Assembly (NCBI GenBank): GCA_012934845.2
Contig: WNNJ02002973.1
Location: 106,292 to 170,291, forward strand
Direction of reading: 5' to 3'
Source: Pomphorhynchus laevis
Lineage: Eukaryota; Acanthocephala; Palaeacanthocephala; Echinorhynchida; Pomphorhynchidae
Length of the DNA stretch: 64,000 nt
In this document: positions 1 through 10,024 of the stretch, in pieces
How the letters are laid out: each line of letters opens with the position of its first letter
Position numbering within the stretch: the first letter of the stretch is position 1
The notes under the pieces: model-generated
What the model saw: the letters and a program-made list of their open reading frames with translations, nothing else
What the model was told of the DNA's origin: nothing
Databases searched by the model: none
Translations under genes and position numbers: made by a program

Positions 1-872
1 GATAATTTTTAGTTTAATAAATAGAACATTTGTCACTCTTTTTAAAGATCAACAAGCACCGGAGTGAAATAACATGAATGATATTTCGAACTGTTTAAAT
101 AGCAACGCTTTAACATGTATAAATAACTGTTTGTTGGACGCGTCAAACAAGTTTCTATATAAATAATGTTCAATTAAAAGACAATACACCAGTAATAAGG
201 CAAGAACATTGAAAGAGAAAGTAAATCTCTTAGATCTTCGCGGTGACTTCGAGCAAGCTATGAAGCTTTCTGTTTATATCCATAAAACATGATCAAAATT
301 GGTTTTGAGAGATAAACAGCGAAGGATTAAACGTCACGTTTCATTTTCAAAAGAGTGGTTGTCTTTAGTTCATCAACGACCATTTAGAAGTTGGAAACTC
401 GCTGTATCCAAATGGATTACATCTAGCTCCATCGATAGAATATTGGAAGATATAATTAAGAAGCTAACGAGGAACGCAGAACCTCTAACTGAGGACACTA
501 TTTTAAGCAACAGCCTTATATTAAATTGTATGTGTACATCAGAAGACACATATATAACAATTACAGATATTTTAAATTCCTTTCCTGACAAATCAAAAGT
601 CTCGAATAATGGACTTGCTTGTCCTCCTTCCGCATTAAAATTATTAAACATAAAAAATAGAGCAAAAATAGCTCATTACTTAAGAATCTGTCCTATGGTA
701 GAATATTTCGGGATTGGCTGTGGCAAGATGATTATTTTACCTAAAAACAAATTTGTTTCGAGTACTGAGGATATACGGCCTATAACGATTTTCAATCCGC
801 TGTTGATGATAATAGAAAAAGCTTTAGCCAGAAGAATTTCCGAATTTTATGAGGGTCCAAACCTTCTACAAA
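1..872 (+). mobile_element. LINE fragment, divergent relative of LINE-A (pre-RT and start of RT)
   Basis: An open frame from 299 reads into the region before reverse transcriptase and the first RT blocks of a non-LTR element. Recognisable pieces are TDILNS, a KMIILPKNKF block, RPITIFNPL and EKALARRI. These align in order with TDILNS, RRVFLPKKKS, RPISIQN and EKALARRI of the LINE-A copies in this window, but the intervening residues differ strongly, so this is another subfamily of the same clade (Jockey/I superfamily by the LINE-A comparison). It ends abruptly near 872, where LINE-A1 begins, and the open frame runs across the junction to 1213 by chance. Positions 1-298 show no coding sequence I recognise. 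It is a fragment without endonuclease or the YADD block. Confidence 0.7.
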
Positions 873-2960
873 GTGGTCGTTGGATTAATGCAGCAAACCG
901 CGGAGCCAGGAACGACTATCTTATACACAAACCACCATCCACCACCTTTCATTGCTCAACTACTATTTCACTCCTCGACATATTACTGCTACATAAGAAG
1001 TGGTTGTTGAAACCCTTCTGTACTGAGCAGTCGCGCCAACTTCAGACCACCTCTCATGACCTAATTCGTTGGCGGTTAGAGGAAGATACGTTGCTAAGGA
1101 GAAGGTTCCACTTTGATCCCATCAGGGTGGCCTTCTTTCGAGCAGCTATCCAACTCTTCCCTCGAATTGGGAATGAGAGTTTGACCGAATTTAATACCTA
1201 CCTCTCTTTGTAAGCTACCGCGATACTATCGATTACCTATAAAGGGCGCATATACAATCCCACTCCAACAAAATTTAAGGTCCTAGCTAAAATGCTACAC
1301 CTTCCTAATCTCTCTGTTTCCGCCAGACATGCCCTCTCGAATTAATACTGGAGAACTAGATATATGATCCAGCTGAGTAAGGATAAGGCAAGCATTTCTC
1401 GCCTTAGCCCTTATCAGTCTTCCTTCTGGAAGATATTCAAGAGGAAGTTTGTCTGTTGGAAGGATAGAGCATTAGGTTGGATTGGTAGAATAGGCCTTAA
1501 TATAGTTTTGGGGGAGTCACTATCCCTACACAATTATGGAGCCACTCAATCACCCCGACCAATCCCGCCTTGGTGTGACTTTAGGAGTAGGGACTTATCT
1601 GTTACAGATATCCTTAACTCCTGTGGGCCACTCCCGAGCACCTCCAGAACCCGTGCGCCACTCTCCACTCGTGTCTGTCAGCTTTTGACATACAGTCAGA
1701 GAAAAATAGTCGCCATAACAATGCTATTAGCCTCCCCGTCCGACATTGCTAACATCAATATTAGCCGTCGAGTATTTTTACCTAAAAAGAAGTCGATTAC
1801 ATGTCCCAAAGATCTGCAGCCTATTTCAATTAAAACTCCTTCATCTCCATTTACGAAAAAGCGCTTGCGCGTAAAATCCGCGATCATCTAAGGAGGCGAA
1901 ATTTAATCCCACCAGGTTTTCATGGGTATGTAAAAGATCGCTCGGTCTATTCAGCAATAAGTGAAGTGCAACAGTTTTGTTAAGATAACAGTCATCAGCT
2001 TGCTGTGGCTTTTGTTATCACTTCTCTCAGGTCCCTCGGGTTGCCTGCGAGAATTGTTAACAGGGTGGAAATATTGCTGTACACCAAGCGATTCTTCTCT
2101 GAAGACGACACTGATGCACGTCAGTTCTACCATATTACAGGTGTGCCTCAAGGTTCCCCAATTTCTCCAATCTTGCATCTTGCTGCCTCTATTGAACTTT
2201 ACAAAAACTTTAAGCGTCACCAACTCTAGTGGTATACGCTAATGATACCACAGCCCTGTTCTCTGGACGCAGGTGCAAAGATGTAATCTGTGACATCAGT
2301 CGTTTCTTTTTAAGATTAAAAGATCAGTTACCATATCCAATCTTAGTTTAATTCCTCCAAATCGCAGGTGGTTGTCTTTCATGGCGTTCCTGCGATAAAG
2401 AAAAAATAAAGAGACTAGCACTTTCAGCTCTTTCTTCCATATTGACTAATCAACCACTCACTACCTTCACAAGTCGAGTAAAATACCTGGGGTTCATCAT
2501 TACGGTGAACTGGTCAGCGAAATCTGACCTGGATAGACTAAACGGATTCTGAAGAGAGCTAGGTGGGCCCTGAAACGGGTCCAGCATCTGTCTTTAAAAT
2601 GGAAAACTCAGGTGCGCCTCTGGGGTACTTGGGCTATCTCGGGATTAGTCTCCTTCGCTAGAAAACGTCCCCCCAGAACAAAGACTAAGGTTTCTCAAGC
2701 TCCTCGTCTCGCGTTTACCCAGCATAGTCCGCACCGACTGGACTCTTCGGGGGGGGGGTGAAAGACCCCGGGTGGTTCAGTCGCAAGGCGGCGTGTTGGA
2801 CTGGTTGGGGGGGGCTCAGATCCCTATGGATTTAAGGCCGTTACTTGAACGGAAGACTGTAGCAGTCCGAAGACAAGCAGTTCAGTTCGAAGATTAACGA
2901 AGAAGATAAACTTATTTATGCTTGTATTAATAAAATCTTATTATTATTTAAAATAAAAGC
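873..2960 (+). mobile_element. LINE-A1, 5'-truncated Jockey/I-type non-LTR retrotransposon
   Basis: Starts inside ORF2 at the C-terminal part of the APE endonuclease (GRWINAA at about 873, HKPPSTTFHC at about 928) and continues through the linker (FWKIFKRKFVCWKDRALGWI, about 1420) and RT (RRVFLPKKKS about 1770; GVPQGSPISPIL about 2140) to a thumb region resembling VKYLG...NWSAKSDLD near 2480-2540. The RT frame is broken by several stops and frameshifts, and the AFDRI block near 1990 is deleted. The 3' part has G-rich stretches (2745-2760, 2806-2812) and ends in TTATTAATAAAATC-like sequence. LINE-A2 ORF1 follows in the same orientation. ORF2 of such elements encodes endonuclease and reverse transcriptase for target-primed insertion; this copy is dead. 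Confidence 0.85.
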
Positions 2961-4020
2961 ATGAACAAATATATGGTCAACAATAGGTTTTCGACGAATT
3001 TATGAGTACTGTCGGAGTATCAATGATAGCGAAAATTTGCAGTTTCCAGCAAAATCCAGTCAAAATCTAGGAAAATTCTTTGGAGAAAAGGTCAAATCCG
3101 ACTTAATAAACGACAAGCAGGTCAGTGAATTTATTTCTGTTACTGGTGAGGGAGAATTACTTCCCCCAATCCCCAAAACAAAACATTTGGGGATGATAAC
3201 TCTATTAAAACCCCTTCAGATAAATTCTCTTTATAATCGCTTCCTGTGTGATTTCGCTGTAAAGTATAGAAATCGAGTAGTCTTTAATTCAGTGAGATAT
3301 TTGGAAACAACGATTAAGATCTCTTTCGCTTCCGAAGAAGCACTAAACGAATATAATACATACTTTCTGAATAATTACACAGATATTGGCAGATTTGAAA
3401 CAAAGCCAATTATGACAAATATAAAAATAAATAATCTTTCTACTGCACCGGAAGAGGAAGATTTAGAAAATCTCAAAAAACTACAAAATACAGAATGTTA
3501 GGTCTCTAACTGACCGCAATTGTGATCAAATTAATATGGGGTTTTGTTCTGCTGCGGTCGGGAAAGTTGAAGTACTGACTAAATCACATTGTAACCCATT
3601 CTTGGGTTTCAACCTGGGATTTTCGATTGTTTCAACGGAAGAATTTACATTCCCGCACTGCAGCCGGTGCCATAAATGAGGGCACTGGGCCAACAGCTGC
3701 AGTGCAGCGGCTTGCTGCGGCAAATGTGGCAGCTTAAATGCTCTACTGACTCACCTTGTCTGAACCCCGCAAAATGCCTCAACTGCGGAGAGGCGCATCC
3801 GGCATGGGCAAGAAAATGCCCCCACTTTAAATCCTACCCAAGTAGGTTTTAAGGGAAGATACTCTAAAAAGAGTCCTTCTCTAAGGTGGCATCCAGTGCC
3901 CCAGTTTCTAAACTATACTCAGACCTCAAATCCGAGGCCTTCATGAAGCAAATTGAGCAGTTTATAATAAATACCGTGGTCAATACAACATAAGACGTAC
4001 AATATTACAGCAAAGGAATT
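2961..4020 (+). mobile_element. LINE-A2 left part: ORF1 (gag-like) of LINE-A
   Basis: The frame 3037-3501 encodes an ORF1 N-terminal region (LMKPL-like TLLKPLQINSLYNRF; FNSVRYLETTIKISF). The same region occurs in LINE-A4 near 45850-46120 (FNSLKYLETGLRISF), which links the two copies. Downstream, 3655-3830 reads in pieces as three CCHC/CCHC-like zinc knuckles (CSRCHKWGHW, CCGKCG, CLNCGEAHPAWARKC), the normal nucleic-acid-binding end of ORF1 in Jockey/I/R1-type LINEs. Stops and frameshifts interrupt it. The element is broken near 4020 by insertion of LINE-B and resumes at about 12916. Confidence 0.8.
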
Positions 4021-4092
4021 TAATTCGCCAAAGGAATTTAATTCGCGAATCGATTGCTTAACTAAGGAAGACACAAACGACAACCGCGACAA

Positions 4093-5277
4093 ATGGAGCA
4101 AATAAATGCAAGCAAAACTATTTCAAGAGCATCCAACCGAGTAATGTCTACTTATTCACGTTGCTGTTCCTGTAACAGTAAAAACTCAATATGTCGAAGT
4201 TGCATTTTTGCTAAGGCTGGCCGCACTTGCGTGGACTGCTTTGCTCAAAACTGTGAAAACGGTAATTCTAAAGAAATAAACCGATCACGATCTATAGAAA
4301 GCCATATATCTCTAAATAGTGAAAATTCCACATTACGCTACAACGACATCTCAACAACTCGTCTTGGAGATTCTGTGTCGCAATTAAATCCTTCTCTTGC
4401 TGCTAGCGCTATTCAGATTCCAAACTGTGTAGTACCATCCTTGTCATCTATTATCACACAAGGGGAGTTTGTTTCACTAGATTTAAAGTGTACCACGTTG
4501 GATTGTCCGATATATTCTTCCGTAAAAGTGTCATGCCAAGTTTCCAGGGAATTTTTCACACGAGATTTTCTGTGTGGGTTATGTTCCGCTAAGTTATTAT
4601 CCGACTTAAAACAGTCGTTAGCGAGCGCCAATTCCTCTATTAATGATCTACAAACAAGAATAGAATCTCTCAATCTCACTTCTTCGCCTTCCGTGCCAAC
4701 TTTTAATCCAGAGTTCTCAATACCTCGTCAAACTTTCGCATCTATTATCCGCAAAGAAGTGACTCGCTCAGTACTCGCAACATCTCAATTCGATGGTCAA
4801 TCAACATCTCCCCTAACAATAATTCAAGCATGTGATAGGCAACAACGGCGCTCGTCAAACGTAATAATACGTGGACTACCTAATTCATCAGACGATTTTG
4901 CATTAGTATCGGATTTTATCGCATTGTTGAACGTGTATTGTGCATCCACATGTCGTTTGCATTTACGCCGACTCCCTGCAAAACATCAAGATATTCCTCC
5001 GTGGATGCTTGTTACATATGATGAAGCAACCACTACGTCAATTCTGACTAATGCCTACAAACTGAGAGAATCGACTCGATTTTACAACGTTTATGTAAGC
5101 CCGGATTTCTCACAACCTGAGGTGGAAGCACTAAAATTACTCAGGAAACAATTGGACGAAATAAGTTTGGTGGATCCTTCGCATAAATTTATAATTCACA
5201 ATAACCAAGTTATTCGTTTGCAAAAAAATCATTTAATCTCCGCCGAAATTCAACCAAATATATCACCCTCTATATGA
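4093..5277 (+). CDS. LINE-B ORF1 protein, intact 394-aa frame with two zinc motifs
   Basis: An uninterrupted ORF1. Residues 24-54 form a cysteine cluster: C24, C25, C27, C34, C37, C46, C49, C54. Residues 133-164 form a second, PHD-like cluster (C133, C138, C148, then FLCGLC at 159-164). About 168-195 is a short coiled-coil candidate. Residues 253-380 match the conserved C-terminal domain of L2/CR1-type ORF1 proteins (NVIIRGLP, then YVSPDFSQPE and LLRKQLDE), which binds RNA and assembles the ribonucleoprotein with ORF2 product. The first ATG after the leader gives the whole cysteine cluster. The first cluster has the same spacing as that in element D at about 31140-31225. The frame is intact although ORF2 is broken, so the copy is fairly recent. 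Confidence 0.82.
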   Translation: MEQINASKTISRASNRVMSTYSRCCSCNSKNSICRSCIFAKAGRTCVDCFAQNCENGNSKEINRSRSIESHISLNSENSTLRYNDISTTRLGDSVSQLNPSLAASAIQIPNCVVPSLSSIITQGEFVSLDLKCTTLDCPIYSSVKVSCQVSREFFTRDFLCGLCSAKLLSDLKQSLASANSSINDLQTRIESLNLTSSPSVPTFNPEFSIPRQTFASIIRKEVTRSVLATSQFDGQSTSPLTIIQACDRQQRRSSNVIIRGLPNSSDDFALVSDFIALLNVYCASTCRLHLRRLPAKHQDIPPWMLVTYDEATTTSILTNAYKLRESTRFYNVYVSPDFSQPEVEALKLLRKQLDEISLVDPSHKFIIHNNQVIRLQKNHLISAEIQPNISPSI

Positions 5278-5375
5278 CATCATGATAAATCGCAAACAAC
5301 AACGAGGCGAAAATTGTCTGATTCTCCCTCCTCTTCCTTGGGTTATTTCGCGCCATTTAACTCCAAATCATCCTC

Positions 5376-5380
5376 CCTAA
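5376..5380. repeat. Target-site duplication, left copy (CCTAA) of Ty3-A
   Basis: CCTAA immediately before the left LTR is repeated exactly at 10025-10029 after the right LTR. A 5-bp duplication is usual for Ty3/gypsy integrases. Confidence 0.9.
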
Positions 5381-5633
5381 TGTAACGTTTTCATTGATCA
5401 TTTAAAATGAAATACAAATGGAAGCTTTTTAGTCAACAGCACAAAACACGAAAAACAGTTTTGAAAGCAACAAGTAGTGTTTTATAAGCAATTCTGTAAT
5501 GATTAAGTAATACTGCAATCACCGCCGATCAGCATACGACAGTGGTCGTGTAACAAAGAAGCGGAACATCAATAAGTTGCATCTGCATGGCGAAACGTTG
5601 CTTTGTGCCATTTGTATTCGTTCATACATTACA
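5381..5633 (-). repeat. Ty3-A LTR (3' LTR in element sense)
   Basis: 253 bp, virtually identical to 9772-10024. In element sense it begins TGTAATG and ends GTTACA. Confidence 0.95.
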
Positions 5634-5652
5634 TCTCCTCTTCACCACGGCC
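5634..5652 (-). other. Ty3-A polypurine tract
   Basis: On the minus strand, the sequence directly before the 3' LTR is GGTGAAGAGGAGA. A purine run abutting the LTR is the plus-strand primer site of LTR elements. Confidence 0.7.
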
Positions 5653-7453
5653 AACTTGCTCCAAATCTTTCTGGTCGTGTGCGTTTTCTTTCGATTTGTC
5701 TCAATACGGTCATAGCTTGATTCGAATCATTATGTGGTCCATTCTCTTGCTGCAGATTCGCATCGGTATTGCTGCCTAGTGTTTCTGTAACTATTTTATC
5801 AGTGCTGGCCAAATTCTCCGCGGGTTGTTCTAGATCGTTCCTCGTTGCATCGTCAGAGTTTCTTTCTTTATCGTTCTTTTCATATGTGGTATCAGATGTC
5901 TCTATAGCTGGCCAATCAAACCCACTAACCACTTGTCTCTCGGTTTCCCTATATCTTCGTCGCAATTGATCGATGTGCCCGCGAATATATCTACCATGGC
6001 ATTCTACACTGTACGTGGTCTCCGAAGTTCGTTCGACTATTATCCCTGATTTCCATTTAATTTTATTATTCGGTCTGTACCAAACTTCATCTCCCACCTG
6101 GAAAGTACGTGCTTTACAACGTCGGTCGTAATATTTCTTTTGTCGATTCTGACTTTCCATTGCAGTTACTCTCGCTGGTTGAATATGATCCCACAGCGTA
6201 GACAAATTCCTTCCTATCATTAATCTTGCAGGCGTTTCCTTTGTTGAACAATGAATGGAATTTCTATAGCTCATTAGAAATTGCTGCAATCTTTTATTAA
6301 CAGCGCCTCTTTCGCATCGTAGTAAAACACGCTGTTTGACTGTCTGCACCAATTTTTCTATCAATCCATTTGATTTTGGGTGATATGGCGTGGTCAGCCG
6401 GTGGCGAATGTTGTTATTTTTCAAGAATGTTGTAAACAACGCTGATGTAAACGGAGGACCGTTGTCGGAGACGAGTTCAGCGGGAACTCCCAATCGTGCA
6501 AATACTTCTCTCATTTTTGAAATTACCGTGTGCGCATGCAGTGACGCTATAGGTAATACTTCGGGCCATTTACTTGCCGCACACTGCATCAGCAGATAAT
6601 ATTGTTCCTTGACCGGACCAGCAAAATCGACATGCACTCTTTCCCACGGACTACTAGTAATTGGCCAATTCTGTAGTGGGTAGTCCGGTGGAGTATTTCT
6701 AGATTTCTGGCATTCAGGGCAATGGAGCACGTATTTTTCGACCTCTTCTGACAATTTAGGCCACCATACATATGTTCTCGCTAAACTTTTCATCGCCACA
6801 ATTCCGGGGTGTCCTAGATGAATATGATCTAATGTCTTCTTCCGAAGTTCTGAAGGAATTACAATCCTTCCCAAACACATTACCGCCCCTGATTCTATGG
6901 ATAGATCTTGCGCATGACTCTGATACGCCTTCAAATGTGTAGGCATTGTTGTTGTTGGCCATCCCCTCGTAATATAGCTTTTAACTAATCTTAACTCTGC
7001 ATCCAGATTTGTTGCTGACAAAATACTATCCAACGATAATCCACTTTGCTCAGCTGCTTCATCTGGGATTAGATGTACTATTGCCGGATCATCATCGCCT
7101 TTAGTTTGTGTACTTTCTTGTTGTGGTAAACGTGATAACATATCCGCTAACGTGTTCTCACTTCCTTTTATAAATTGCAGTGTATAGTTGTACTGGTTTA
7201 GAATTGTCGTCCAGCGTACCAAACGATGATTAACTGTCTTTTGTAGGTTTCGCTTTTCACCAAATATGTGTTGCAACGGCTTGTGATCAGTTTCAATGAT
7301 AAATTTGCGGCCCGCTATGTATTGATGAAATTTGCGTATTCCGAATATCAATGCGAGCGCTTCCTTGTCGATTTGTGAATATTGCTTTTCCGCTGTTTGG
7401 AGTATACGCGATGCATATGCTACTGGTTTATACCCCATTTTCTCTTCCTGCAA
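5642..7453 (-). pseudogene. Ty3-A pol: RNase H and integrase block
   Basis: The frame begins in RNase H (YASRILQTAEKQYSQIDKEA; then FIIETDHKPL) at about 7100-7440 and continues to integrase. The integrase has an HHCC zinc domain (HLGHPG...CPECQ, about 6700-6850) and a catalytic core with D,D-35-E features (VDFAGP, VSDNGPPF, HPKSNGLIEK, about 6340-6640). A C-terminal GPY-like region (GDEVWYRPNNKIKWKSG) follows near 6040-6100. The block ends just inside the 3' LTR boundary. It belongs to a fossil element and is listed only as one of its parts. Confidence 0.88.
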
Positions 7454-7672
7454 TAATACCGACCCAACACCATATTCAGAGGCATCACATGCTAATTTTA
7501 AATTCGACTTCCCATTATAGGGTACTAGTATTTTTGCGTCCGATAATGTTTTCTTTATTAAATCCCAGCTTTCTTCATGACTAGTATCCCACCGCCATCG
7601 TGTGTTCTTGCCCGTAAGATTATATAAGTCTATGCAACTCCATCTCAGTCGTGGTAAAAATCTGTCCAGAAA

Positions 7673-9403
7673 TTAAACTGTGCCTAAGAAGGATCTTAAT
7701 TGTGTTTTATTCTGCGGGCGTTCCATATTTTGAATTGCCGTTATCTTTGACGGTGATGGTAATATCTGATTTTGCCCTAACTGGTGGCCAAGGAAGTCAA
7801 TCTTCTCCTTACAAAAAACGCACTTGTCAGACCTAATGTGAATATTCGCTTTAGACAGTCTCTTCATCACTCTATGCAATTGCATCATATGTTCCTCCTT
7901 TGTATGCGTTCCGATCAAAATATCGTCTAAGTACGTGGCCACTCCATTAATTCCCATCATCAAATTGGACATATATCTTTGAAAAATAGCTGGACTAATC
8001 GACAATCCGAATGGCAACCGCCGATACCGATAGAAACCTAATGGTGTTGATACCGTGAGTAAATGCCTACATTCTTCCGACACCTCCATTTGCAAATATG
8101 CATCTCTGAGGTCGATTTTCGAGTACCAGTGAGATCCTGTAATGGTCAGCATTATTGAGTCAAAGGTTGGCATTTCATACGACTCAATCGACAGGAATGG
8201 GTTAATAGTCACTCGAAAATCCGCACAAATCCGTATGTTGCCATCTTTCTTACGAACTATAACAAGCGGTGTAGACCATTCAATGTTGTCACGATCGGCA
8301 TGCACTGGCTCCAAAATTTCCTCTTTGCACAACCGTTCAATTTCGGCGATCGTCTTATCTTTAAGCGATATGGGAATTCTTCTGTTGGGCACTATGCGTG
8401 GCGATGCCTGTCTGCTGATTACAATCTTTGCCTTGAAACCTTTGATAACTCCAACGCGGGTTTCAAACAGATGCGCGAATGGTTGTAAAATTTCTCGGAT
8501 TGCTTGCTGGCTTAGATCTTCTTGAATCTGTTTAATATGAACTACACTTGGCCATTCCAAATTAAATGCTTTGATCCAGGGTCGACCGAACAACGCATGA
8601 TTGTCGGTGTTAATGACTTCTACCTCCAAATTTGCTATCTTATTATTTAACTCTACCGATACCTGGCATCTTCCTAATGTGCGTATTTTGTCGCCACTGT
8701 AGCTTCTTAGCCACCTTGCTGAAATCAGACTAGGACATTTCAACTGGTTCCAAACTGAACTTGGTACCGTTGATACTGCTGCTCCCGTGTCATATTCCAT
8801 GGCTACTTCTAGGCCATTCAACTTTACTATAATTTGAGGGTAGTCTTCTCCTCTATTTATTTCATTAATTTCCTGATGATGTATCCTCAATTGAGCAATT
8901 CCCAGTTTGTCGTCCTCTTCAAAATCGTCTTCTATAAGGTCGTGTACGACTCGAGTACTATTACGAGATCGGCAACATCGTGCGTAATGCCCTTTTCGGT
9001 TACATTTGTAACATTTACCATCTCTTGCCACACATTTCGCATTCGGTAGATGCACCAACCCACAACGATTGCATTTGGTTCTTTGTGGAATCTTTGTCAT
9101 TTGATGCACGTCATTCTCGAATGATTTGTGTTGCGCACTATCGTTTCGTTGCAACAACATTGTAGTGGCTCGAGTCATCTCAAATGTAGTGGCTATATTA
9201 ATGACCTCGTCCAACGTCGGATTTGGGAGACGAAGTGCTGTCCTTCTGACTTCTTCGTGAGGTGTGCGTGCGATAATCAAGTCTCTTAACCGCTCGTCTA
9301 CCGCTTGGGCCTCGTTTTCTATAGTAGGAGAGAAGAAGCGGCATTTGTTAGCTAGACCTCTGGCTTCTGCGATCCACTGTGCATAATTCTGCCCCGGCTT
9401 CAT
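7673..9403 (-). pseudogene. Ty3-A gag end, zinc knuckles, protease and reverse transcriptase block
   Basis: The order along the minus strand is as follows. Gag remainder comes first. Two zinc knuckles follow (CNRCGLVHLPNAKC and CYKCNRKGHYARCC, about 8972-9073). An aspartic protease with DTGA is at about 8780-8791. Reverse transcriptase covers about 7900-8390, with RICADFR, DLRDAYLQM, RLPFGLS and YLDDILIG (about 7922-7936). The arrangement is standard for Ty3/gypsy pol. Confidence 0.9.
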
Positions 9404-9792
9404 ATCGATCGTTGCAAATTCGTTTCAACAATGCGAGTGTAAGTTGTGTTTTCTTCAGCAATCGTAGGTATTAATTTCTTGAGCAGCTCATATGCTTGTG
9501 GTCCAATAGATGCTAGTAGAATCTCTTTCCTATCTTTATCGTCCATATATTTCATAGCGTTCACGTGATGCATAAATTGGCCATAATATCTGGACCATAA
9601 TTCTTCATCTTCAAGAAATTTTCGAAATAATACCGGTTGGCTTTTTGAGTTTCCTTGTCTATCTTCTAACAACGTCTTCATAGTCTGCATGAGTGTTTTG
9701 TTTTCTTCAGCTTGCTTCCACAACAATGATAAGAGCTCACCCTTACTGGGTATCTCACCCTCGTCGCCATTTGTAACGTTTTCATTGATCAT
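9400..9792 (-). pseudogene. Ty3-A gag N-terminal block
   Basis: A 130-residue frame with a capsid-like segment (FLEDEELWSRYYGQF, then KEILLASIGPQAYELLKKL) typical of gag in this group of gypsy elements. Its first ATG lies inside the LTR, and the frame runs through the primer-binding site. It abuts the following gag/pol block with a few bases of overlap. Confidence 0.8.
9755..9771 (-). other. Ty3-A primer-binding site, matching tRNA-Ser
   Basis: Next to the 5' LTR the minus strand reads AATGGCGACGAGGGTGAG. TGGCGACGAGG is complementary to CCTCGTCGCCA, the 3' end expected of a tRNA-Ser whose acceptor stem begins GACGAGG. The tRNA match is from recalled tRNA-Ser sequences. Confidence 0.6.
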
Positions 9793-10024
9793 TTAAAATG
9801 AAATACAAATGGAAGCTTTTTAGTCAACAGCACAAAACACGAAAAACTGTTTTGAAAGCAACAAGTAGTGTTTTATAAGCAATTCTGTAATGATTAAGTA
9901 ATACTGCAATCACCGCCGATCAGCATACGACAGTGGTCGTGTAACAAAGAAGCGGAACATCAATAAGTTGCATCTGCATGGCGAAACGTTGCTTTGTGCC
10001 ATTTGTATTCGTTCATACATTACA
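9772..10024 (-). repeat. Ty3-A LTR (5' LTR in element sense)
   Basis: 253 bp, one visible difference from 5381-5633. It is followed at 10025-10029 by the second CCTAA target copy. Confidence 0.95.

Larger units (their letters stand above)
4021..5380 (+). mobile_element. LINE-B left part (CR1/L2-like): 5' leader and ORF1
   Basis: LINE-B is a CR1/L2-type non-LTR retrotransposon inserted into LINE-A2 and later split by Ty3-A. The left part begins near a duplicated AAAGGAATTTAATTCG (about 4014 and 4031), has a short leader, then ORF1 (4093-5277) and about 100 bases up to the Ty3-A target site. ORF2 follows beyond the Ty3-A insertion at 10025. The exact 5' boundary is uncertain because no target duplication could be matched to the 3' end at about 12915. 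Confidence 0.8.
5381..10024 (-). mobile_element. Ty3-A: Ty3/gypsy LTR retrotransposon, nearly whole, young
   Basis: The 4.6-kb element lies on the minus strand, with 253-bp LTRs (5381-5633 and 9772-10024), TG...CA ends and a CCTAA target duplication. Order in its own sense: LTR, gag, zinc knuckles, protease, reverse transcriptase, RNase H, integrase, LTR. I see only one difference between the LTRs, so insertion is recent. It looks close to whole, with about one or two breaks in the coding part. The integrase resembles the K02A2.6-like group of animal Ty3/gypsy elements (Mag-like); that clade call is from memory of the family. It sits between ORF1 and ORF2 of LINE-B, so it is the youngest layer of the nest. 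Confidence 0.93.

Noticed and set aside
9755-9771. A tRNA gene at the tRNA-Ser match
   Set aside because: Only the 3' acceptor complement is present: a primer-binding site, not a gene.
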